A model generated the notes under the pieces. The model saw only the letters and a program-made list of their open reading frames with translations, searched no databases and had not been told where the DNA came from. A program made the translations under genes and the position numbers. From NCBI RefSeq assembly GCF_024435355.1, contig NZ_JAMJWG010000002.1:1-64000 (forward strand): a stretch of DNA of 64,000 nucleotides. The letters run 5' to 3'. Shown piece by piece: positions 43,098 through 49,494 of the stretch (the first letter of the stretch is position 1; each line of letters opens with the position of its first letter). The stretch comes from Streptomyces odontomachi (GTDB taxonomy: Bacteria; Actinomycetota; Actinomycetes; Streptomycetales; Streptomycetaceae).

Positions 43098-43633
43098 GTG
43101 ACGCTTACTCCCCCGTTCCGGAACTCAACGAGCTCAAGGAGTTCGAGGAGCGCTGCGGAAACGAGTACTACGCCGACGGGTTCGAGCTCGTCGAGTTCGG
43201 CAGGCCCAGCGGCGCCGAAACCTACTCGGAGGAGCAGGAGTTCATCGACAGCTTCGTGTGCTTCGCCCGCGCCAACAGAACTGGTTCGGACTATGCGTTC
43301 TGGCGCGTGGACGACCGCCCCGACCTGGCCACCGTGCCCGTGGTGGTCTTCGGCGACGAGGGAGGAATAGGGATCGTCGCCGGCAACCTCCGGGACCTGT
43401 TGCGGCAACTCGGATGTGACTGGTGGCAGTGGCCCTCCTGGGAGGGGGCCCAGTTCATGGCGCCCGACCCCGACGACAAGCCCAGCCCACGCCATGGGGA
43501 CTATCTCGAATGGCTGAAGGAGACCTTCGACCTCACCCCACCGGACGATCCCAACGAGCTCCGGCACGTCGCCGAGGGCGAGTTCGGCACTCTGTTGGAG
43601 AACTGGGTGGATCGCTTCTACCAGGAGGAGTAG
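43094..43633 (+). CDS. SUKH/SMI1-KNR4-like protein, possible immunity protein
   Basis: A 179-aa acidic protein: LNELKEFEERCGNEYYADGFE, SFVCFARANRTGSDYAFWRVDD, VPVVVFGDEGGIGIVAGNLRDLL and WVDRFYQEE. The order of an aromatic-rich strand, a GDEGG turn and a LRDLLRQL helix matches the SUKH superfamily, many of which neutralise polymorphic toxins. GTG 43094 overlaps the stop of the frameshifted upstream gene and follows GGAG. If the upstream gene was a toxin, this would be its immunity partner; that is inference. Confidence 0.65.
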   Translation: MSDAYSPVPELNELKEFEERCGNEYYADGFELVEFGRPSGAETYSEEQEFIDSFVCFARANRTGSDYAFWRVDDRPDLATVPVVVFGDEGGIGIVAGNLRDLLRQLGCDWWQWPSWEGAQFMAPDPDDKPSPRHGDYLEWLKETFDLTPPDDPNELRHVAEGEFGTLLENWVDRFYQEE

Positions 43634-43711
43634 AAGCGGAGAAGAGGCGTAGCGGACGAGGGAGGAGCTGTCGCGGGCCGCTGCCCGATGGCCGACCGGG
43701 CCGCGGACGGG

Positions 43712-44818
43712 TCAGGTCTTCCTGGTCAACGTGCGCTGGGCGTGGTGTCGCACCACGGCCTCGTCGACTTCCACCCCGAGTCCTGGTCCGTCCGGGATCG
43801 GGATCTCTCCGGCGTGTACGGCGAGCGGTTCGGCGAGCACCGGCGTCTCGTCGCGTAGTGGATGGAAGTCCTCACCGAAGTACTCCTGCGGCCTGTCGCA
43901 CAGCGGGACGCTGGCCCAGTAATGCAGGTGGGCGACGGTGCCGAGGGTGGGTTCGGTGTTGTGGCACACGATGCGCCGGGAGGCCGCCTCGGCGAGGGCG
44001 GCGATCTTCATACCGGCGGTGTAGCCGCCGCATGCGGTGATGTTGGGCTGGAGGACGTCGACCTTGCCCACGCCGATGAGGTCGCGAAACCCGGTCAGGG
44101 TGTGGGTCTGTTCTCCGGCTGCGATGTCGAGGTCGAGCGCCGTGGCGAGGCGGGCGTATCCGTCGAGGTCCCACGGGGCGACGGGCTCCTCGAAGTGGGT
44201 CACGCCGAGTTCCTGGAGCGCACGGCCGACCCGCAGGGCGTCGGCCGCCGTGAAGGCGTTGTTCACGTCCACCATCACCCGCACCCGGTCAGCCACTGCG
44301 GCCCGTACCGCCGTGACCGTTGCGACGGTGTTGTCCGGGACTCCCTCGAGTCCCCAGACGGTGGCCGTGTGCAGCTTGACGGTCGTGTACCCCTCGGCGT
44401 GCAGGGTGGCGACCTTGGCGGCCTCCTCGTCGGGTGTGCGGCCGACCCGCATGGCGCTGGCGTAGACCGCGGCCCGCTGGCGGAACCGGCCCCCCAGCAG
44501 GCTCCATACGGGGCGGTGCAGAACGCGCCCTTGCAGGTCGTGAAGGGCGATGTCGACGGCGCTCGCGGCGGCGGCATGGGCGCCCCCGCCGAAGCGGTAG
44601 CCCTGCCGCAGCAGGTCGCGTGAGAGCGGCCCGGTGTGGAAGATGTCCCGCCCGAGGACGAGTGGCGCCGCGCGTTCCAGCGCGTCGAGGGCGCTGCCTT
44701 CCGAGGTCGCGACCGCCTCACCCCAGCCGCTCGAGCCGTCCGAGGCGGTCAGCTTGACCAGCACGAAGCGATCGTGCAGCTGGAAGCCCTCCACCCGTCG
44801 TACCGTCAGATCCGCCAC
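43712..44818 (-). CDS. Mandelate racemase/muconate-lactonizing enzyme family (enolase superfamily)
   Basis: A 368-aa enolase-superfamily enzyme. Metal ligands are visible as Asp184 (MVDVNNAF), Glu210 (HFEEPVAPWD) and Glu236 (IAAGEQTHT), with His286 (CHNTEPTLG) on the seventh strand. The strand-two acid/base motif is KLH (Lys148, His150) instead of KxK, so the chemistry may differ from mandelate racemase. It probably acts on a sugar acid or dicarboxylic acid. GTG 44818 follows GGAGGAGGAG. It lies 14 nt after the RraA-like gene, so the two form an operon. Confidence 0.87.
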   Translation of the reverse strand: MADLTVRRVEGFQLHDRFVLVKLTASDGSSGWGEAVATSEGSALDALERAAPLVLGRDIFHTGPLSRDLLRQGYRFGGGAHAAAASAVDIALHDLQGRVLHRPVWSLLGGRFRQRAAVYASAMRVGRTPDEEAAKVATLHAEGYTTVKLHTATVWGLEGVPDNTVATVTAVRAAVADRVRVMVDVNNAFTAADALRVGRALQELGVTHFEEPVAPWDLDGYARLATALDLDIAAGEQTHTLTGFRDLIGVGKVDVLQPNITACGGYTAGMKIAALAEAASRRIVCHNTEPTLGTVAHLHYWASVPLCDRPQEYFGEDFHPLRDETPVLAEPLAVHAGEIPIPDGPGLGVEVDEAVVRHHAQRTLTRKT

Positions 44819-44832
44819 GGCTCCTCCTCCGT

Positions 44833-45504
44833 CTAGACGTTTCCGAAACGGTCGACGCACTCCGCGAGCGGTGACCCGTCCGCCAGCGCGGCGCGGATCC
44901 GTGCTTCGCTCTCGGTGAGCCGTTCGGCCCGTACGAGTGCCTCGTCGACGTGCTCGTCAGGTATCACGACCGTTCCGTCGTCGTCGGAGAGGACGAAGTC
45001 GCCGGGACGGATCGTCGTCCAGGTCGAGGTCGCTCCGGGAAGGCGGACGGGAACCTGCCGGCCGATGACCCGCCAGCGGCCGAGCGACTGGGTCGGGGTC
45101 ACGTAGCGAGCGACGACGGGGAACCGGTGGTGCCTGAGCCAACGGACGTCCCGGACACCGCCGTCGACCAGGGCACCCACCGAGCCGTGCTCCCGCATGC
45201 CCACGGCGATCATTTCGCCGAAGTAGCAGATCCCGACGCCCTGCCCGCTCCATACCGAGACCTCGTCGGGCCCGATTCCGTCACAGGCCTCGATCTTGGC
45301 CGGGTCGGGGCAGACCTCCGACGGCTGCATATGGCCGACGATGGTGTAGGCCCAGCCCGCCAGCCCGTCGCCGCAGACCGCACGCAGGTCGGGGGATAAC
45401 GACTGGTCGTGCAGGCCGAGTGAATCGAGTACGTCGGCGACGGTCGCCGTCTCCAGTGCGGTGAACCGGCTTCGGATGCCGCGTCTTTCCTCGGGTGTGC
45501 GCAT
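44833..45504 (-). CDS. RraA-like aldolase/decarboxylase family protein
   Basis: A 223-aa protein of the RraA/HMG-aldolase family: TALETATVADVLDSLG at the N-terminus, GICYFGEMIAVGMREHGSVGALVDGGVRD and GDFVLSDDDGTVVIPDEHV as the metal-site and fold signatures. In catabolic operons this family cleaves 4-hydroxy-4-methyl-2-oxoglutarate-type acids or decarboxylates oxaloacetate. ATG 45504 has CAGGAG upstream. Coupling with an enolase-superfamily enzyme suggests dehydration followed by aldol cleavage. Confidence 0.88.
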   Translation of the reverse strand: MRTPEERRGIRSRFTALETATVADVLDSLGLHDQSLSPDLRAVCGDGLAGWAYTIVGHMQPSEVCPDPAKIEACDGIGPDEVSVWSGQGVGICYFGEMIAVGMREHGSVGALVDGGVRDVRWLRHHRFPVVARYVTPTQSLGRWRVIGRQVPVRLPGATSTWTTIRPGDFVLSDDDGTVVIPDEHVDEALVRAERLTESEARIRAALADGSPLAECVDRFGNV

Positions 45505-45633
45505 GCCCAACTCCTGTCGCTCGGTGCCGAGAGCTCGTCGTGGCCGCGTTTCGTCGTTCGACACGGTCCAAGCGCTGGGAATCATGCCCCCGTCGCACGC
45601 GGATCATCGCGCCGTTTCCGGGTCCGACACCCG

Positions 45634-46791
45634 TCAGCCCAGGCTCGGCGGGGCCCAGTCGGCGTGCCGCAGGATGGTGCGGGCCGTCGCACGGGACGGG
45701 GCCAGCCGGAGGGCCGCATTGCGGAGGGAGACGGCCATGGGATGGGTCAGCCGCTGGCCCATTCGGCCGGCCTGGCGTGCGGCCCGTGCCACGGACTGAC
45801 TGCGCGGGCGGCGCTGGGCGTCGTAACGCGCAAGTGCCCGTTCGACCGTGCGCTCGGTGGCGAGCGCGGCCGCCAGGGTGACCGCGTCCTCCAGGGCCTG
45901 GCAGGCGCCCTGGCCGAGGTTCGGAGTCATGGCGTGCGCCGCGTCCCCGACCAGTGCGATCCGGCCGACGGCGAAGGCGGGCAGGGGCGTCGCCAGTTCG
46001 TGGATGTCATGGTGCAGGACGGCCTCCGGCCGGGTCGCGTCCAGCAGTGCGGGGATGGGATCGTGCCAGCCGCCGAACCGCCGGCGTACCGCGGCAAGGG
46101 GATCCGCATGCCGTGTGCCGGCGGGCGCGTTGAGCACCGCGTGCCACTCCGCCCGGCCGTCGGCGAAGGCGATGTGGCCGAACTCGGTGCCCCTGCCCCA
46201 GGTCAGTTCGAAGTCGGTGGGCAGCGGCACCGGATGCGCGGTGATGGCGCGCAGGACCGTCGATCCGCTGTGGACGGGGCCGGGATGGCCTGGAAACAGC
46301 TGCGTGCGTAGCCGGCTGTCCACGCCGTCGGCTGCCACGACCAGGTCCGCGTCGAGGGCTCCGGCCCGGCCGGGCACCCGTGCCCGGCCGGGGTCCGAGC
46401 AGTCGACGGATGGCACGTCCGTCCCGATGGCCAGGCACCCGACCGGCAGTGCCGCACGCAGCAGACGGTGCAGGTCGGCTCGGGGGACACCGACGATCGG
46501 CGTGCCCAGTGCACGCTCGAGCGCGGCTCCGTCCATCCGTGCCAGCCAGCTGCCGTCGGGCGTGCGGGTACCTCCGGTGTACTGGGGACGCGCAACCGCG
46601 CGAACCGCTTCGCCGACGCCGAGGACGTCCAGGGCCCGGATGCCGTTGGCGTGCAGGGAGATGCCGGCGCCCACGTCGGCCAGGACCGGAGCGCGTTCCA
46701 GCACCGTCACCTCCCACCCGATCAGGCGCAGGCCGATCGCCGTGGCCAGCCCTCCGATGCCTCCCCCGACGACCACCGCACTGCCGGTCAT
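45634..46791 (-). CDS. FAD-dependent monooxygenase, salicylate-hydroxylase type
   Basis: A 385-aa flavoprotein: AVVVGGGIGGLATAIGLRL (dinucleotide binding), DLVVAADGVDSRLRTQLF (DG motif) and RIALVGDAAHAMTPNLGQGAC followed by QALEDAVTLAAAL (second FAD motif). It matches single-component hydroxylases that add oxygen to aromatic rings. ATG 46791 has GGAGGGGCG upstream. It is divergent from a TetR regulator with two palindromes in the 86-bp gap, its likely control. Confidence 0.88.
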   Translation of the reverse strand: MTGSAVVVGGGIGGLATAIGLRLIGWEVTVLERAPVLADVGAGISLHANGIRALDVLGVGEAVRAVARPQYTGGTRTPDGSWLARMDGAALERALGTPIVGVPRADLHRLLRAALPVGCLAIGTDVPSVDCSDPGRARVPGRAGALDADLVVAADGVDSRLRTQLFPGHPGPVHSGSTVLRAITAHPVPLPTDFELTWGRGTEFGHIAFADGRAEWHAVLNAPAGTRHADPLAAVRRRFGGWHDPIPALLDATRPEAVLHHDIHELATPLPAFAVGRIALVGDAAHAMTPNLGQGACQALEDAVTLAAALATERTVERALARYDAQRRPRSQSVARAARQAGRMGQRLTHPMAVSLRNAALRLAPSRATARTILRHADWAPPSLG

Positions 46792-46822
46792 GCCCGCCCC
46801 TCCTCGTCCGCCCCACCGCACC

Positions 46823-46869
46823 TTCTACAGCTGTAGAAGCAGGGTATTCCCCCTCTCTACAGGTGTAGA
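46823..46869. promoter_or_regulatory. Two TetR operators between FAD monooxygenase and TetR genes
   Basis: TTCTACAGCTGTAGAA (46823-46838) is a perfect 16-bp palindrome; TCTACAGGTGTAGA (46856-46869) is a near copy. They are 31-33 bp apart centre to centre, about three helical turns, and occupy most of the gap between the two starts. GTG 46878 of the regulator lies 9 nt beyond the second site. Confidence 0.8.
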
Positions 46870-46877
46870 AATGGGGG

Positions 46878-47435
46878 GTGCCCGACGATCGACGTACCGT
46901 TCTTGCCGACACCGCCATCGCGGTGCTCGCCGAGACCGGGATACGAGGACTCACCCATCGCGCCGTGGACCGGGCGGCGAAGCTGCCGCCCGGCACCACA
47001 TCCGCCTACTTCCGCACCCGCCAGGCGCTGCTCACCGCACTGGTCCGGCGTCTGGTCACGCTCGACCAGGCGGAACTCCAGGAGATCGGGAGCCGGACAC
47101 CGGTGCCGAAGAGCCCCGAAGAACTGGTGGCAGGGCTCGTCGCCTTCGTCGAGCGGCGACTCACCGGAGAGGGGCGACGACGTTCCCTCGCGCGCTACGC
47201 ATGCGCCATCGAGAGCGTCCATCACCCCGAACTGCGGGAGATTCTCCTACCACGCGAGAACGCGGCGCGCCAGGCAGCACAGGACTTCCTGGCTGCGCAC
47301 GGCATCGCGGACGCCGAGGACCGTACCGTCACGCTGCTGACGTGCGTGGACGGACTGGTCTTCGATCGCCTTGTGAACGGGGGAAGCGTGTCCGACCAGG
47401 AGATCCGACGGCTGGTGTCGGCGGCGCTGCGCTAG
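46878..47435 (+). CDS. TetR-family regulator
   Basis: A 185-aa short TetR protein: VLADTAIAVLAETGIRGLTHR, AVDRAAKLPPGTTSAYFRTR, QALLTALVRRL. The ligand domain is compact and helical. GTG 46878 is the only start that fits the spacing after the operators. It most likely represses the divergent flavin monooxygenase gene. Directly downstream lies a probable transposon end. Confidence 0.88.
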   Translation: MPDDRRTVLADTAIAVLAETGIRGLTHRAVDRAAKLPPGTTSAYFRTRQALLTALVRRLVTLDQAELQEIGSRTPVPKSPEELVAGLVAFVERRLTGEGRRRSLARYACAIESVHHPELREILLPRENAARQAAQDFLAAHGIADAEDRTVTLLTCVDGLVFDRLVNGGSVSDQEIRRLVSAALR

Positions 47436-47525
47436 AGGGTGTCTGACAAATGAGCGCGGGAGAAGGAGCGTCGTCTGGTGCGTGCGATAGCAAGGCGCCG
47501 AAGCGCCCGCGATGGGGCCCCCTGT
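47436..47525. mobile_element. Probable insertion-sequence end (remnant)
   Basis: GAGGGTGTCTGACAAATGAG at 47434-47453 looks like the terminal inverted repeat found on IS5-type elements in Streptomyces as I recall it (their opposite ends read CTCATTTGTCAGACACC). No transposase or second end is present here, and the truncated GNAT gene starts at about its inner border. It is a scar, not an active element. Confidence 0.4.
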
Positions 47526-47740
47526 TCGAGCGAAGCCGAGACGCCCTCGTCGGAGAGGTCGAGCGGTGGGCTCGGCGGAATCGCGCCAGGACCATGCGGT
47601 TGGCGGTGGTGCCCGGCAACGGACCGGCGTTCGCGTTGTACGAACGCTGCGGTTTCCAGGACACGGGAGAGCTCGGTGATGTGCTGCCGGACGGCGTGCG
47701 CAGGGAACTGGTGATGGCGAAGGAACTGCCTGTCGTATGA
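47450..47740 (+). pseudogene. Truncated GNAT acetyltransferase
   Basis: The frame from ATG 47450 has about 25 residues of unrelated text, then from about 47520 the C-terminal half of a GNAT enzyme: RDALVGEVERWARRNRAR, LAVVPGNGPAFALYERCGF (motif B) and ELVMAKEL. The N-terminal motif A with the acetyl-CoA-binding loop is missing. The sequence joins an IS-like end, so insertion followed by deletion is likely. Confidence 0.65.
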
Positions 47741-47762
47741 CTGCCCTTCGGATGTGCAGCGG

Positions 47763-48182
47763 TCAGAAGTGGGTGGCGACATGGAAGGCCTGGCGGAGCT
47801 GGGCCATGTCGTGACGGTCGTGGTCGGCGGGTGCGTAGCCCTGGTGGAAGTGGACCTGCTGCTCCGGCGACAGGCACGGCACGGTGGACGCCAGGATCGT
47901 GCCGGTGACGAAGCACGAAGCGGGATAGGCGAACGGACGCTCCGGGTCGGGTGATGCCTGCACGGCGGAGCCATCGGCAGCGAAGACCAGGGGATGGAGA
48001 TCGATCTCCCTGCCGCCGGGGTCGGCGACGACGAACCGGACGGGGCGCCAGTCGAGGGTCTCGACGAATCCGGCAGCCGCGAGAGCTGCCATCACAACGG
48101 GTTCCTGGTCGCCGCGGTGCATCAGGTCAAGGTCACGGTGCCGGCGGGTTTGCCGACCCACCAGAGCGTCGATGCCCCATCC
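47763..48182 (-). pseudogene. 5'-truncated aminoglycoside-type nucleotidyltransferase
   Basis: The C-terminal 140 residues read as a DUF/ANT-like nucleotidyltransferase: GGWGIDALVGRQTRRHRDLD (the G-S/W-G-D active-site region), LAAAGFVETLDWRPVRFVVAD, GREIDLHPLVF and CLSPEQQVHFHQGY. The expected first 20 or so residues that lead into GGWG are absent: upstream of 48182 the minus strand is the reverse of another gene. The conserved D-x-D of the active site (DLDL) is still present. It probably once modified a drug or small molecule. Confidence 0.7.
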
Positions 48183-48183
48183 A

Positions 48184-48369
48184 CCACCGAGGTTCGTCGA
48201 CCAGATCAGGGAGATCGCCCGGATCCCCGCGTCCGACGACGACGGAGACCTCGTCCGGGGCCTGTTCCTCGCCAGCCACGAAATCGACGGGACGACGGAG
48301 TGGCAGGTCCGCGGTGGTCGGCTCGTCGTCCTGCCGGGCGACATCAGACACCGGTATCTCGAGGCATAG
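48184..48369 (+). pseudogene. 3' fragment of an unidentified gene
   Basis: On the plus strand the text RFVDQIREIARIPASDDDGD, RGLFLASHEIDGTTEW and RLVVLPGDIRHRYLEA ends at TAG 48367-48369 and has good codon bias. It begins exactly where the opposing nucleotidyltransferase loses homology. It is therefore read as the last about 60 codons of a gene whose 5' part has been deleted. The family is not recognised. Confidence 0.45.
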
Positions 48370-48599
48370 CCTCCGCAGAGTTCGGGGAACCCCACGATCG
48401 CGACCGGCCGGCGGCGCCACCTGCGTCACGCCGTCCGAAGATCCGCCGCGCAGGCCCGCAGGGCCGTCGTGGGCAGGCTCGCCCTCCTCGACGGGTAGCC
48501 GGTGCCGTCCGCGGCCGGGTGAGCCGCAGGCGGGAGGCGGGGGCCCGAGACACGAAGCCGCACCGGGCCCGCCCCGCACGGTGCAGGGGGGCCGGTGCG

Positions 48600-48625
48600 G
48601 CCCGCCGGGTTCCCGGCCGGCGGGC
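48600..48625 (-). terminator. Hairpin downstream of lipase gene
   Basis: GCCCGCCGG (48600-48608) pairs perfectly with CCGGCGGGC (48617-48625) over an 8-nt loop, 37 bp past the lipase stop. The rest of the 290-bp gap from 48370 shows no gene. Confidence 0.55.
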
Positions 48626-48661
48626 GGACGCCGGAACGCCGAGGGAACGGGTGGCGCAGGT

Positions 48662-49336
48662 TCAGCCGGCGAGGTACCGCTCCACGGCACCCAGCGTGAC
48701 CGTGTCCGTGAGGTATCCGATGTGGGTCTGGCAGGCCACGAGGTGGTTGGTGGCGCCGCTCAGCTCCGTGCTGGTGTAGGGGATGATCACACCGTCGCAG
48801 GGTGAGTACCAGGTGGCGTACTGCGTGTCGCCCGGTGTCTCGTCCCCGGAGTTGAGGGTGTCGAGGAAGCTGGAGCCGGGGTACATCTCCACGCACGACG
48901 GGTTCGTCAGGCACGCGGACGCGTAGGTGGTGCCGTGGTTGGCGCCCGCGATGGAGGCCAGCCGGCGCACGTGCGGCTGGCCGCCGAGTTCCTTGACGTA
49001 CCAGTCGCTGACCAGGCCGCCCATCGAGTGGTTCACGATGTCGACCTGCTGGGCGCCGGTCTGCGCGAGCACCTGCTGGACGTAGGAGGCGAGCCCCGCC
49101 GCGCTGGTCCTGTTGGACTGGGCCCAGTTGTACTCGTAGGCGAACAGCTCGCCGCTGCTGTAACCGGCGGCCCGGAACACGGACTCGGCCGTGACCCAGT
49201 TGCTGGCGCTGCCGGTGTATCCGTGGACGAAGACGACCGGGGTGTGGCCGGCCGCCTGCGCGGTGCCGGGCAGCGCGAGCGCTCCCAGGCCGAGGGTGGT
49301 GAGCAGGGCGAACAGGAAGGCGGACAACCGTCTCAT
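48662..49336 (-). CDS. Secreted class 2 lipase/esterase
   Basis: A 224-aa protein with a Sec signal peptide (MRRLSAFLFALLTTLGLG, cleavage near TAQAA at 25-29). The mature enzyme has VVFVHGYTGSASNW, the nucleophile elbow NHSMGG (Ser104), an NHGTTYAS segment and a late LVACQTHIGYLTD that supplies the catalytic His, a compact alpha/beta hydrolase fold as in class 2 lipases. Four Cys residues could form two disulfides. It is divergent from a large LAL regulator, the same kind of pairing as the LipA-LipR system of Streptomyces exfoliatus, though this lipase is of a different family. Confidence 0.85.
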   Translation of the reverse strand: MRRLSAFLFALLTTLGLGALALPGTAQAAGHTPVVFVHGYTGSASNWVTAESVFRAAGYSSGELFAYEYNWAQSNRTSAAGLASYVQQVLAQTGAQQVDIVNHSMGGLVSDWYVKELGGQPHVRRLASIAGANHGTTYASACLTNPSCVEMYPGSSFLDTLNSGDETPGDTQYATWYSPCDGVIIPYTSTELSGATNHLVACQTHIGYLTDTVTLGAVERYLAG

Positions 49337-49494
49337 AGCGGCTCCTCGGGTCGGTGACCCTTGGAGTCTCGGTGCCGCGCAGGGTGCACGGACCGGTGAA
49401 ATCACCAGTCCTCGCACCACCCCTACGATTGTCATGTCCCAAACAGCAAGAAGTGGTCTTCCCCTCCTCGCAACACGGGCCTGACACTGGCGAG

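Noticed and set aside
42818..43633. One long plus-strand frame joining the MEWFDELG segment to the SUKH-like protein
   Set aside because: It is open throughout, but the segment between about 43005 and 43090 has better coding text in another frame that stops exactly on GTG 43094, so two coupled genes with frameshifts explain it better than one fused protein.
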